From: CAYVUV01 sp964455095
GTDB lineage: Bacteria > Desulfobacterota > Binatia > HRBIN30 > CADEER01
Length of the DNA stretch: 38,258 nt
Direction of reading: 5' to 3'
NCBI GenBank assembly: GCA_964455095.1
Contig: CAYVUV010000097.1
Location: 1 to 38,258, forward strand
Both the position numbers and the translations under genes were made by a program. The first letter of the stretch is position 1, and each line of letters starts with the position of its first letter. Positions 7,132 to 15,782 of this stretch are shown piece by piece. The notes below the pieces were generated by a model that saw nothing but the letters and a program-made list of their open reading frames with translations, did no database searches and was not told the DNA's origin.

Positions 7132-8835
7132 TCATTCTTCGATCGGGAACGAGATCTCGTCGATCGGCACCAACGCCTCTGACGCAGCCGGTTCGTCGAG
7201 CGGTTGGGTCAACACTTCGGCGAGCTCCGCGGGTCGTTTCGCGCCCCGGCGGCGGCGATTGGTGCGCTTGCGCTTCTTCTTCTTGCGCTCGGGCTGGGCA
7301 ATCGGCTCCCAGAAGCTCGACGGGCGCTCGGGGCGGCCGCGGCACGTGTCGCACAGTCCGCACGGCGTGCCGTCGTCCTCGCCGAAGTAGCGCCGCAGGT
7401 AGACGGCGCGACAATCGGTCTGGTGCACGTACTCGGCCAGCGAATCGAGCCGGCGACCGTCCTGCGTGCGCAGGGTCTCGAACTGGCCGGCCAGGCTGCG
7501 CGACTGTTCCTCGACCGACTCCGCCGGCACACGGACGGCGATGGTGTGATCCTCGCCCAGCGTGACCAGACCCGCCTCCTCGAGCACCGCGAGCAGCGCG
7601 GCGGTCACGCGCGGCCCCTGCCCGGCCGACAGCGCCAGCGCCTCGATGTTCGGCTCACGCCCCTCGCCGGCCCACGCGGCCAGCGCTTTGCCGAGCTTGT
7701 AGAGCTGGTCGGGGCGCACGCGGCTCTTTTGCAGCAACGCCTCGTGGATGGCGCGATCGTCCTCGTCGTAGAGCAGAATGCAGTTCGCCTTCTGTCCGTC
7801 GCGCCCGGCGCGCCCGGCCTCCTGCACGTATTGTTCGAGCGACGCGGGCGATTGATAGTGGACGATATAGCGGATGTCGGGTTTGTCGATGCCGAGGCCG
7901 AAGGCGCTGGTGGCGACCATCACGGTGCGCCGACCGGCCTTCATGTACATCTCCTGCTGATGGGTGCGATCCCCGGCGGCCATCTTGCCGTGATAGCGGT
8001 GCGCCGGAATGCGCAGCATCTGCATGGCGGTGTAGACGTTGTCGACCTCGCGCGTGGTCGAGCAGTAGATGATCCCGGGCCGCCGCAGGCGGCGGGCGAA
8101 GCGAATGAGGGCGCGCAGGCGGGCGTCGCCGCGGCTGTGCAACACTTCGAAGGCGAGATTGGCGCGGTGCGGCGAACTGGCCACGACGGCCGGATCGCGC
8201 AGACCGAGGAAGCGCACCACGTCGTCGCGCACGTTCTGCGTCGCGGTGGCGGTCAGTGCCATGATCGGCGGCGCGCCGAGCGTGCGCAGGCGCTCGCCGA
8301 GTTGCAGGTACGCGGGGCGGAAGTCGTGTCCCCATTCCGAGATGCAGTGGGCTTCGTCGACCGCGGCCAGGCTCACGCCCGACTGCTGCAGCACCTCGCT
8401 CCCCTCCGCCGAACCGAGCGTCTCCGGCGTGGTCATGACCAGCAGCGAGCCGCCAGCGGCGATGCGCTCGAGCGCCTCGCGCCGCGCCTTGCCGCGCACG
8501 GTGCCGTCGAGGCGCACGCACGGGATGTCGCGTTTGATCAGCTTCTCGTGCTGATCGCGCAGCAGGGCCAGCAGAGGCGAGATGAGCACCACCGGCTTGG
8601 GCAGCACCATCGAGGGAATCTGGTAACACGCCGACTTGCCGAAGCCGGTGGGCAGCACGACCAGCACGTCGCGGCCGGTCATCGCGTCGGCGATGACGCG
8701 TTCCTGCTCGGGATAGAGGCGAGTGATGCCGAGACGGCGTGCCCCCACCTCGATCGGCGTCAGCGCGTCACGACCCTCAGCGGCCCCGTCGCGAGCGCCG
8801 TCGGGTCGCCGGCGGCGACGGCGTCGTCGGCTCAT
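7132..8835 (-). CDS. recQ: ATP-dependent DNA helicase RecQ
   Basis: 567 residues from ATG 8835, with GAGGA upstream; the open frame reaches 9018 but the extension has no helicase character. Helicase motifs in order: Q-motif area (LYPEQERVI), Walker A PTGFGKSACYQ, motif II DEAHCISEWGHDFRP, motif III ALTATAT, motif IV CSTTREVDNVY, motif V TSAFGLGIDKPDIRYIVHY, motif VI QEAGRAGRDG. The zinc-binding RQC part follows (CRAVYLRRYFGE, CGLCDTC). The tail after about residue 500 is Lys/Arg-rich (KKKKRKRTNRRRR), and there is no HRDC domain, so this is a short RecQ. The protein unwinds DNA 3'-5' in recombination and fork repair. The start is also basic (SRRRRRRRR), which is unusual. Confidence 0.95.
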   Translation of the reverse strand: MSRRRRRRRRPDGARDGAAEGRDALTPIEVGARRLGITRLYPEQERVIADAMTGRDVLVVLPTGFGKSACYQIPSMVLPKPVVLISPLLALLRDQHEKLIKRDIPCVRLDGTVRGKARREALERIAAGGSLLVMTTPETLGSAEGSEVLQQSGVSLAAVDEAHCISEWGHDFRPAYLQLGERLRTLGAPPIMALTATATQNVRDDVVRFLGLRDPAVVASSPHRANLAFEVLHSRGDARLRALIRFARRLRRPGIIYCSTTREVDNVYTAMQMLRIPAHRYHGKMAAGDRTHQQEMYMKAGRRTVMVATSAFGLGIDKPDIRYIVHYQSPASLEQYVQEAGRAGRDGQKANCILLYDEDDRAIHEALLQKSRVRPDQLYKLGKALAAWAGEGREPNIEALALSAGQGPRVTAALLAVLEEAGLVTLGEDHTIAVRVPAESVEEQSRSLAGQFETLRTQDGRRLDSLAEYVHQTDCRAVYLRRYFGEDDGTPCGLCDTCRGRPERPSSFWEPIAQPERKKKKRKRTNRRRRGAKRPAELAEVLTQPLDEPAASEALVPIDEISFPIEE

Positions 8836-9291
8836 CGGCGCGCGTCCTCGCACGCGTTCGCGTCTCCCTGTCGCATCATGAACCCTTTGCCCCACACGGT
8901 TCCCCGTGCCGGGCGCCTGTCGATAGTTGCCCTCATCAGCCTCTCGTTCCCGGATTGCCTCGGGTCGACCAGTCCGCTTGTGCGACTCCCACCACCGCTG
9001 GCAGGGCCTCGGCTGCAAACTCCACGGGGCGGATCTTACTCATCCCGCCGCCCCCCCTGCTGCGCCGCCGACGATCAGCGGGCGCGCTATGCTCAAACGA
9101 CGGGCGCCGCGTTCCTCATCCCCAGTAGAACCGCCGGACCGACAGACCTCACGGAGGAGAGCCTGCCGGATCGATTCTCTGGCGCTCGCGTCGTGACCGA
9201 AGCTGGTTCGGTCACGCACCAGCGCTCAACCTCACGCCTTGGCGACCCGGTGCCCGATTCCCTTCCCTCTTAAAGGAGAATCAGCGTTCCG
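8836..9291. other. non-coding stretch between recQ and the matrixin gene
   Basis: About 456 bases with no ORF that I trust. It should carry the recQ promoter (reading left) and the 3' end of the matrixin operon. The only clear structure is the inverted repeat at 9192-9216. An AAAGGAGA sequence near 9273 looks like a ribosome site on the plus strand, but no reading frame follows it. Confidence 0.5.
9192..9216. repeat. 10-bp perfect inverted repeat
   Basis: CGTGACCGAA, five-base spacer GCTGG, then TTCGGTCACG. It lies 76 bases downstream of the matrixin stop (minus strand) and about 360 bases upstream of the recQ start. No T-run on either side, so it is a poor intrinsic terminator. It could be an operator, an mRNA 3'-end stabiliser, or a terminator of a type that does not need a U tract. 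Confidence 0.5.
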
Positions 9292-10035
9292 TCAATCGCG
9301 ACGTCGCAGACCGATGATGCGCAGCAGCAGCAACAGCGGCATCACGACAAACGGCGCCCCTGGCCACGCCGACGCGGGCGGGGCGACGATCGCACAGGAG
9401 TTGGCGCCTTCGGGCACCGTGCCGTCGTTGTTCGGCATGGAAGGGTAGATGGCGTTGGCACCGGCGATGTCGTCAGCCTGCGGAAAGTCCAGCCGGTCGC
9501 GTCCCAGCGTGCTCTTCATCAGCGTCCCAGCACCCGAGCCACCGCACTCGTCCGAGTGGTCGAGGCCGAGCACGTGACCGAGCTCGTGCATCGCGACCTC
9601 GAGGAAGACCGCCTGGTTGGAGACCACGAAGCTATTCGCGTTGAACACGACGTCAGCATCGACGAGCTCGCCGTTGGCGTTCCAGATGCTGCGCGTCACC
9701 GCCAGCACATCCTCGCCGAAGTCGCCCGAGCACGTCGCGCTCGCCACGGCCAGCGAGGCAACGCCGTCGCGTCGACACGGCGCGCCGCTGCCGCCGCGAA
9801 ATGCGAAGCCGCGCTGGGCGTCGTTCCACCGCCCTTGCGCTTCCTCGGCGGCGCCGCGCAGCGCGGCGGGCACCTGGCCGAGATCGACGGGCGCGCCGCG
9901 GGATGCCCAGAACACGTTCTGGTCGCCGCGCCGGCACGGGTTGTTGTTTACCCGCAACAGCTCGAAACCCCACGTCGGGCCGACCGCCAGCACGCCGAGC
10001 ACCAGCGCGCCGAGCGCCATCGCGCGCGGGATCAC
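9292..10035 (-). CDS. secreted matrixin-type zinc metalloprotease with C-terminal membrane anchor
   Basis: 247 residues from GTG 10035, whose GTGA overlaps the stop of the upstream gene; ATG 10020 is an alternative. Signal peptide in residues 1-23 (cleavage near TWG-FEL). The catalytic site is HELGHVLGLDHS (ligands His150, His154, His160, base Glu151), with a Met-turn around Met173 (GTLMKST). These are metzincin/matrixin features. Four Cys before the site (34, 87, 102, 164) may form disulfides. The end is a short linker, a hydrophobic run (about residues 224-240) and the cluster RRRD. That is a tripartite anchor like MYXO-CTERM or GlyGly-CTERM sorting tails, but without their signature motif. 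Probably a surface-held protease. Substrate unknown. Confidence 0.85.
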   Translation of the reverse strand: MIPRAMALGALVLGVLAVGPTWGFELLRVNNNPCRRGDQNVFWASRGAPVDLGQVPAALRGAAEEAQGRWNDAQRGFAFRGGSGAPCRRDGVASLAVASATCSGDFGEDVLAVTRSIWNANGELVDADVVFNANSFVVSNQAVFLEVAMHELGHVLGLDHSDECGGSGAGTLMKSTLGRDRLDFPQADDIAGANAIYPSMPNNDGTVPEGANSCAIVAPPASAWPGAPFVVMPLLLLLRIIGLRRRD

Positions 10036-10595
10036 GGGGCCGCATCCGGCCGCGCGGCCAGCGCGGCACGGACCCGTTCGACGAACGCGTCGAGTGCCAA
10101 CGGCGCGCCGTCGGCGCCAGCCGCGCCCAAGCGCTGCGCCGCACGGGTGCCGGCACTGCTGGGGTCACCGGTCGCCACCACGGGACCGTCAGGCCCTTCG
10201 AGGACGGGCAATCGCCCTTGCGAGAAACCCACCAGGGGGCTGATCAACACGCCGTGACGCGCGAAGATGACCGCGCGCTCGCCGACCGCAAAGCGCGGCG
10301 CGCCGGCGATCTCCTCGCGCAGCCCATCGACCGTCCCGCCGCCGAAGCGCAAGGTAATCACGTCTCCCGCGACCCCCCGCAGCGGGGTCAGATCGACGAA
10401 TGTGACCAGCGTCTCGATCGCCTCGCGCTCGGCATCGACCCAGCGCGATTCAACCGCCTGGACCGTGCCGACGAACACGACGTCCGCTTCGCCGCATAGC
10501 GCCGCGAAGTCCTTGGCGATCACCGTGGTCGCGCGCGCCGGCAGTGGCGCGCATACCGCGGCGATGACCACCCAGGCGGCCAGCGAGCGCCTCAC
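10032..10595 (-). CDS. exported protein, possible TIMP/NTR-like fold, coupled to the matrixin
   Basis: 187 residues from GTG 10595; the frame is open to 10670 but that part overlaps the upstream small gene. It begins RRSLAAWVVIAAVCAPLPARA, a good signal peptide (cleavage near ARA-TTV). The mature N-terminus is followed by ADVVFVGTVQAVESRW, TLVTFVDLTPLRG, DVITLRFGGG and FAVGERAVIFARHG. A 'sources of export, VGxV, strand, VGE' layout of this kind is seen in bacterial proteins with a netrin/TIMP-like OB fold. I offer that as a resemblance only. Its TGA overlaps the matrixin GTG, so the two are co-translated. A chaperone, inhibitor or substrate role toward the protease is a reasonable hypothesis. 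Confidence 0.6.
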   Translation of the reverse strand: MRRSLAAWVVIAAVCAPLPARATTVIAKDFAALCGEADVVFVGTVQAVESRWVDAEREAIETLVTFVDLTPLRGVAGDVITLRFGGGTVDGLREEIAGAPRFAVGERAVIFARHGVLISPLVGFSQGRLPVLEGPDGPVVATGDPSSAGTRAAQRLGAAGADGAPLALDAFVERVRAALAARPDAAP

Positions 10596-10623
10596 GCGCC
10601 CGCCTGCGCGGCGCGCGCTACTG

Positions 10624-10812
10624 TCATTCCGGTAGATGCTGCTTCCACCACGGTGCGCCGGATTGGGCATACTTGTCCGGTGATTCCTTGCGGCGCGCCG
10701 TCGCGGCCTTGCGCGTGGTCGCGCCCTTGCGCGCCGCCGTCGGCCGCGCCTTCTGCTGCGCGGCGCGCACCGGCTTCTTGCTGCTCTTCTTGGCAGACGA
10801 CTTCTTCGGCAT
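10624..10812 (-). CDS. small Lys/Ala/Arg-rich H1-like protein
   Basis: 62 residues from ATG 10812, with GAGGAGGG upstream, a strong ribosome site. The sequence is low-complexity and very basic (PKKSSAKKSSKKPVRAAQQK, then AARKGATTRKAATARRK). It closes with a non-basic tail, SPDKYAQSGAPWWKQHLPE, that looks designed rather than random. The basic part resembles histone H1-like tails and AlgP/HctA-type nucleoid proteins. First gene of the leftward unit with the exported protein and the matrixin, 28 bases apart. Nucleic-acid binding is inferred from composition; the WWKQH tail is unassigned. Confidence 0.65.
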   Translation of the reverse strand: MPKKSSAKKSSKKPVRAAQQKARPTAARKGATTRKAATARRKESPDKYAQSGAPWWKQHLPE

Positions 10813-10960
10813 CGTCGATCACCCTCCTCGCCATCCGTTTGGTGTGGATCACTGCGACGGCAAACTAGAAACAGAAACCCCGCGCTCGCGCAAGGCAGTC
10901 GGCCCGCACACGCGGTGTCGCTGTTCTTGCAGCTGATGAGCGGTCTGGTAGAGAAATGCC

Positions 10961-12256
10961 GTGAACGAACGGGGGAGCGCGACCGACATCGGGGCGGGGG
11001 TGGCCGATGACACGGCCCGGATCATCCGGACGCGGCTGCCCTACGGTGCCCTCACCTTTCTCGTCATCTTCGCGCTCGCGGCATTGGTCGAGCTGCCTGC
11101 CCATCCCCACCGCGCGGGTTTCTACGCGCTGATCTACGCGCTCGAGGCAATCGCATGGGTGATCGCCGTGCTACTCGTGCGCGCAGTGCCTCGGTTCAGC
11201 GTCGCCGTGACCACGGCGATGGCCGTGGCATTGGTCGCACTGATTGCGGCCTACCACATCCACGTCGGCGGCGAGGCAGAGATCCTCGTGCTCGCGCTCG
11301 GCTATCTGACCGTCGGCTCGATGGTGCTCTTTCCGTGGGGCTGGCGCGGCCAGCTCCCGGTCGCCGCCAGTGCCGTGCTCGCCTACGGCACCGCGACGGC
11401 GATGGGCGTACCGGCGGCGACCTCGGTGGGCCTCAATCTGCTCGGGCTCGGAACCATCGCGGGCCTGAGCGTCAGCAGCGCCAACGAGCTCGACCGCCGG
11501 CGCGTGGCCCTCCTGCGCCAGACGGTCGATCTGCAGCGCGCCAACGATGCGCTCGCCGAAGCCAATCGGGCCAAGACGCAATTTCTCGCCAACGTCTCGC
11601 ATGAGCTGCGCACGCCGTTGGACGCCATGATGGGGTATCTGCAGCTTGTTGCGGAAGGCACCTTTGGCACCGTGCCCGACCCGATCCGCGAGGCGCTCGA
11701 ACGCATCCAGGCGAATTCGGAGATGATGCTGCGTCTGATCAACGACTTCCTCGATCTGTCGCGGCTCGAGGCGAATCGGCTGAGTTTGAACATGGAAGCG
11801 GTGGAGTTGGCGCCGGTGTGCGCCGAAGCGGCGGAGATGGTGTCGGCGCACCTGCGCGGGCGGGCGCTGGAACTGACGTGCGAGGTGCCGCCAGGGGTCG
11901 CCGTCAGCGCCGACCGCGATCGGTTGCGCCAGGTGCTGGTCAATCTGCTCACCAATGCGATCAAGTTCACCGAGCGCGGCCGCATCGATGTCCGATTGGG
12001 CTCGGCGGTCGACAGCACCGCGGTGATCGAAGTGGCGGATACCGGAGTCGGTATTCCGCCCACCGAGCAGGAGATGATCTTCGAACCGTTTCGACGCGGC
12101 GCGCGCGCCGCGCGTATCGGCGGGGTGGGCATTGGTCTGGCGCTCTCGCGCCAGTTGACGGAGGCGATGGGAGGCAGCATGGGTTTGACCAGCGTGCCCG
12201 GGCAGGGTTCGACGTTCGTGGTTCGCTTGAAGCAGGCGCGCCTGGAGCAGCGATGA
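10961..12256 (+). CDS. membrane sensor histidine kinase
   Basis: 431 residues from GTG 10961; only a weak GAGA lies upstream. About six hydrophobic helices (residues 28-46, 53-74, 80-98, 106-123, 132-148, 154-173) form a membrane sensor without a large loop. A coiled linker follows (about 175-205). HisKA carries FLANVSHELRTPLD (His214). The HATPase has the N box LLTNAIKF, G1 DTGVGI, F box MIFEPF and G2 GGVGIGLALS. No receiver domain. The last bases (ATGA) overlap the start of the nucleotidyltransferase gene, and no response regulator is nearby, so its partner must be elsewhere. What the membrane part senses is not evident. Confidence 0.9.
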   Translation: MNERGSATDIGAGVADDTARIIRTRLPYGALTFLVIFALAALVELPAHPHRAGFYALIYALEAIAWVIAVLLVRAVPRFSVAVTTAMAVALVALIAAYHIHVGGEAEILVLALGYLTVGSMVLFPWGWRGQLPVAASAVLAYGTATAMGVPAATSVGLNLLGLGTIAGLSVSSANELDRRRVALLRQTVDLQRANDALAEANRAKTQFLANVSHELRTPLDAMMGYLQLVAEGTFGTVPDPIREALERIQANSEMMLRLINDFLDLSRLEANRLSLNMEAVELAPVCAEAAEMVSAHLRGRALELTCEVPPGVAVSADRDRLRQVLVNLLTNAIKFTERGRIDVRLGSAVDSTAVIEVADTGVGIPPTEQEMIFEPFRRGARAARIGGVGIGLALSRQLTEAMGGSMGLTSVPGQGSTFVVRLKQARLEQR

Positions 12257-12723
12257 AGCGCACAGCGGACCGCGGCCCGGTGCGGGTGTTCGTCGGCGGC
12301 ACGTTCGACGGCCTCCACCTGGGGCATGTGTACTTGCTCGCGTTCGCCCGCCGGCGTGGCGCCGCCCTCGCCCGCCGCCTCGGGCGCTCCGGCGTTCATC
12401 TCAGCGTCGTGATCGCGCGCGACGAGAGCGTGCGGCGCATCAAGCACCGGCCGCCGCACCACACGCAGACCGAGCGGCGTCGTTTGATCGCGGCGTTGCG
12501 CGTGGTCGATGCCGCGTTCGTCGGCGCGCCGAACAACTTCGTGCGCTCGGTGCGCCGGGTGCGCCCCGACCTGATCGTGCTCGGCTACGACCAGAGCGCC
12601 AAGTGGGAAGGGACGCTGCGCGAGGAGGGAATCGAGGCCCGCATCGCGCGCTGCCCCGCCTACAAGGTGCAGCGCCTGAAGAGCTCGATGATCCGCGCCG
12701 ACTTGGAGAAGATGCCGACGTGA
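12253..12723 (+). CDS. cytidylyltransferase-like nucleotidyltransferase (TagD/RibL type)
   Basis: 156 residues from ATG 12253, overlapping the kinase stop as ATGA. The N-terminus VRVFVGGTFDGLHLGHVYLL has the HxGH signature (His22, His25) of the nucleotidyltransferase superfamily. RPDLIVLGYDQSAKWE and the late KSSMIRADL correspond to the GYDQ-type substrate loop and the ISSTxIR nucleotide loop (here SSMIR, one change). Length and order fit glycerol-3-phosphate cytidylyltransferase or archaeal-type FAD synthetase (RibL), which are hard to tell apart by eye. Cytoplasmic. Coupling to a sensor kinase is unusual and gives no pathway hint. Confidence 0.82.
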   Translation: MKRTADRGPVRVFVGGTFDGLHLGHVYLLAFARRRGAALARRLGRSGVHLSVVIARDESVRRIKHRPPHHTQTERRRLIAALRVVDAAFVGAPNNFVRSVRRVRPDLIVLGYDQSAKWEGTLREEGIEARIARCPAYKVQRLKSSMIRADLEKMPT

Positions 12724-12742
12724 GACCGGCAGTGCCGGCTCA
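12721..12742. terminator. inverted repeat spanning both stop codons of convergent genes
   Basis: TGAG, one unpaired A, CCGGC, loop AGT, GCCGG, CTCA. The left arm holds the TGA of the nucleotidyltransferase; the right arm holds the TCA that is the stop of the lytic transglycosylase on the minus strand. The hairpin is therefore available to both transcripts. No long T-run on either side, so terminator strength is uncertain. Confidence 0.4.
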
Positions 12743-14131
12743 GCCGGTGGGGATCTGCAGCACCTGGCCTTCTTTAATCACGTGATTGCGCAACCCGTTG
12801 CGGCGCCGAATCTGGTCGACGGTACTGCCGTATCGGCGCGCGAGCTGGACCAGGGTCTGACCGCGCCGGACGCGGTGGACGACGTAGCCGCGCGTCGGTG
12901 CGCCCCGCTTCTGCGTCGGATTCTGTTTCTGCCGCAGCTCCGGCTCGGGCGCCACCGACGCCAGGCAGCGCTCGAAGCGCGCCGCCGCACCGGCGGGGAG
13001 CCTGAGCTCGTAGCCGCGCGGAATCTGCCGCCTGCCGTTTTGGACCGCCGGCAGCAGGGCTGGGTTGAGGTCGCGAATCGCCTCCGTCCCGTGCCCGCCG
13101 CAGGTCGCGGCCGTGCGCAGCGACACGTAGCTCGGCAGCCGCACCGTCTCCGTGGCCACGGGCTCGTGCAGCGGTAACGGTCCGTAGTGATCGAGATGGT
13201 TGCTCTCGACGTCGAGGGCCGCGAGGAACTCCGGGTAGAAGTTGCGCGAAGCGAACTTGAAGCTCGGTCCCTGATAGCGCTCGATGATGGTGCTGATGTC
13301 CGTCGTGCCGAGCTGATCGACGGCGCGCGCCAGGCCGCCCGGGCCGTGGTTGTAGGCCACCAACGCCAGCGGCCACGTACCGAGCCGCTCGTAGTTCTGG
13401 CGCAGAAAGCGCGCCGCCGCGCGGGTCGAGACGATGGGGTCGAGGCGCTCGTCGACTGCGTCGTCGATGCGCATGAAGTGGCGCGCCGTCGACGGCATGA
13501 ATTGCCAGATCCCGCTGGCGCCCACCTTGGAGTAGGCGCGCAGGTTGAAGCACGATTCGACCAACGGCAGCCGCGTCACCGAGACCGGCACGTCCTCCTC
13601 GCGGAAGATGCGCTCCATCTCGGGGAAATAGCGGTGCCCGACCGCGATCCCCTCGGCAAAACGCTCGCGCAGACCGGTCTGGGAGCGCAGGCGATCTGGC
13701 GCGGCCGCATACAGGAACTTGCGCGGGTTGCGATCGGAGCGGAACAGCCGCGCCAGATTCTTCTCGTCCTCCGTCAGGTCGGGATGGCGGGCGCCGAGAC
13801 GGTCGAGCCGGAGCAGCGCGTTGCGCACCCGCTCGGTCTCGCGCGCGACGGTGCGCTTCATCTCCACCTCGATCGCCACCTCGCTGTACCCGGCCTCTTC
13901 GAGCGGGCGAAAATCGAGGACGCGATACACGCGGTCGAGCCGCTCGGTGTCGTGAATCGCCACCTGGCGGCGCGAGTAGACCGTGAACACGTCGGTCCAG
14001 AAGTCTACCTGCGGCTTCAGCGCCGGCGGGACCTCGAAGCGCATGTCGTAGGGGATGGGCCCTGCGGCAGCGAGCGTGCACCATCCCGCTGCCACCACCA
14101 CACACACCGCATGCACTAACCGTTGCACCAC
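12740..14131 (-). CDS. MltD-like membrane-bound lytic murein transglycosylase with LysM domain
   Basis: 463 residues from GTG 14131, which has GGAG eight bases upstream and gives a clean signal peptide (about residues 1-23, LAAA-GPIP). The frame is open to 14461, but that part lies over the next kinase gene. A helical N-terminal region (30-160) precedes an SLT goose-type lysozyme domain with LPLVESCFNLRAYSKVGASG (catalytic Glu192), GIWQFMPSTAR and ALVAYNHGPGGL. The C-terminus carries one LysM repeat (YVVHRVRRGQTLVQLARRYG to VLQIP). It cleaves peptidoglycan glycan strands non-hydrolytically in the periplasm. MltD of E. coli is 452 residues with two LysM. Named by architecture; a DltD- or YgcK-like paralogue cannot be excluded. 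Confidence 0.87.
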   Translation of the reverse strand: MVQRLVHAVCVVVAAGWCTLAAAGPIPYDMRFEVPPALKPQVDFWTDVFTVYSRRQVAIHDTERLDRVYRVLDFRPLEEAGYSEVAIEVEMKRTVARETERVRNALLRLDRLGARHPDLTEDEKNLARLFRSDRNPRKFLYAAAPDRLRSQTGLRERFAEGIAVGHRYFPEMERIFREEDVPVSVTRLPLVESCFNLRAYSKVGASGIWQFMPSTARHFMRIDDAVDERLDPIVSTRAAARFLRQNYERLGTWPLALVAYNHGPGGLARAVDQLGTTDISTIIERYQGPSFKFASRNFYPEFLAALDVESNHLDHYGPLPLHEPVATETVRLPSYVSLRTAATCGGHGTEAIRDLNPALLPAVQNGRRQIPRGYELRLPAGAAARFERCLASVAPEPELRQKQNPTQKRGAPTRGYVVHRVRRGQTLVQLARRYGSTVDQIRRRNGLRNHVIKEGQVLQIPTG

Positions 14132-14208
14132 CGTACCCACTCCGCGCCGGCGCGGCAGACGTGCCAACTGCCGGGGCGTGCAATATATGAAGCCGCGCAA
14201 CGGCGCAG

Positions 14209-15717
14209 TCAAGTGCCGGCTGCGGCCGGCGCGGCCCCCGGCTGGCGCACCGGGAGAAAGACGGTAAAGGCGCTGCCGGCACCGGGCGCCGACTCGACGT
14301 GGATGGCGCCGCCGTGGCGGGCGACGATACCATACGACACGCTCAGCCCGAGGCCGGTGCCCTGGCCCGCCTGCTTGGTGGTAAAGAAGGGCTCGAACAC
14401 GTGCGCGCACACCTCTTCGGCCATCCCGGCGCCGTTGTCCGCGATGATGACGGCGACGCACTCACCGCTCAGGCCGGGTGGCGGCACCTCCACCGGGCGG
14501 GTCTCGATCCGAATCCGGCCACTCCCGTCGACCGCGTCGATGGCATTGGCGACAAGATTGACGAAGACCTGGTCGAGCTGACCGGGCAGGCATTCGACCG
14601 CAGGCAAGGCGCGGTACTCGCATTCGACGGCAGGTCCTTCGGCCAGGCGATGGCGCAGCAAGGCCAGGGTGCGGTCGAGGCTCGCGTGGAGGTCGATTAC
14701 GTCCCATGTCTCCGCAGCCGATCCACCGCGCGCAAAGACGCGCAGCGCCGTGACGATCTCGGTGGCGCGCCGAACGCCCTCTTGGCAATCCCGCACCACG
14801 CTGGGCAGGTCATCGAGAAACTCGTCGACGCGCAGCTCGCGCCGACGCGCGGCAAGCGCGGGCTCGGCAGCGGGCGCGCTCCCATACGCGCCCAGCATCT
14901 CGTCCAGCGCCGGCAACGCGCGTTCGAGATGGTCGATGTTGCCGGCCACGAAGGCCAGCGGGTTGTTGAGCTCGTGGGCGATGCCGGCGACGAACTCGCC
15001 GAGCGCGCGCATCTTCTCGGAATGCACCAGCTGCGACTCCGCCGCGCGCAGTAGTCCGTCGGTGCGGATGAGATCGGCGTGCGCCTGCTCGAGCGAGGCG
15101 AGCGTGCGGCGCAGGTCGCTGTTGGCGGCTGCCAGCTCGCGCTCGCGCCCGCGCAACTGCTCCGAAACGTAGCCGCCGACGTACGCCATCAGGGCCAGGC
15201 AGTAGAGCAGGAACAGCGCCCACACCAGCTGATAGGTCGCCGCGTCCGCGACGCTGCTTCCCCCCAACCCGGCGCCCGCCACGACACCGGCCCGCTGCAG
15301 CAACACCGCCGCCGCAAAGCCGCCGGCTGACACCACCGCACACACCGCCGCCACGTCGAGGCCGACCAACATGGCCGTCGCCACCACCTGTACGACGTAC
15401 ATCATCACGAACGGGCTCTGCACGCCGCCGGTGTGCAGGGTGAGGTAGGTGATCAACACGACGTCGCCGGGCACGGCCAGGGCGGTCGCCAGCCGGAGGA
15501 ACCGCCCGCGCCGCACGCACCAATCGTTGACGCCATTGAGGAGCGCGGCAGCGACGGCCGCGCGCACGCACGGCACGAGCGACGCCATCAGCCCCGTCGC
15601 GTGCGCCAGCAGGGCCAGCGAGAAAAAGCCGGCGATGACCAGCCAGCGCACCCGCACCGCCCACGCCAAACGTGGCCGGTTGTCGGGAGCCGTGATCGCC
15701 GCCAGCGAGCTCAGCAT
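14209..15717 (-). CDS. membrane sensor histidine kinase, NtrB/AtoS-like catalytic core
   Basis: 502 residues from ATG 15717, with GGGGA six bases upstream (a TTG at 15720 directly precedes it). About six hydrophobic segments fill residues 20-185. A coiled coil follows (185-235: RERELAAANSDLRRTLASLEQ). The dimerisation helix has GEFVAGIAHELNNPLAF (His248), the HELNNPL form typical of NtrB/DctB-type kinases. An extended loop (270-310) precedes a HATPase with VNLVANAIDAV, DNGAGM, HVFEPFFTTK and GTGLGLSVSYGI. No PAS or receiver domain. It lies 77 bases upstream of the transglycosylase gene on the same strand; no NtrC-type regulator is adjacent. Confidence 0.9.
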   Translation of the reverse strand: MLSSLAAITAPDNRPRLAWAVRVRWLVIAGFFSLALLAHATGLMASLVPCVRAAVAAALLNGVNDWCVRRGRFLRLATALAVPGDVVLITYLTLHTGGVQSPFVMMYVVQVVATAMLVGLDVAAVCAVVSAGGFAAAVLLQRAGVVAGAGLGGSSVADAATYQLVWALFLLYCLALMAYVGGYVSEQLRGRERELAAANSDLRRTLASLEQAHADLIRTDGLLRAAESQLVHSEKMRALGEFVAGIAHELNNPLAFVAGNIDHLERALPALDEMLGAYGSAPAAEPALAARRRELRVDEFLDDLPSVVRDCQEGVRRATEIVTALRVFARGGSAAETWDVIDLHASLDRTLALLRHRLAEGPAVECEYRALPAVECLPGQLDQVFVNLVANAIDAVDGSGRIRIETRPVEVPPPGLSGECVAVIIADNGAGMAEEVCAHVFEPFFTTKQAGQGTGLGLSVSYGIVARHGGAIHVESAPGAGSAFTVFLPVRQPGAAPAAAGT

Positions 15718-15782
15718 CAATATCCCCGCGCCGGCGCGATGATCCCGCCGGCAGTATCGGCGTGATGAGGCAGCCCCCTTCC

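Noticed and set aside
12740..14461. Extended start for the lytic transglycosylase
   Set aside because: The extension lies over the neighbouring kinase gene and lacks a signal peptide; GTG 14131 gives one and has a ribosome site.
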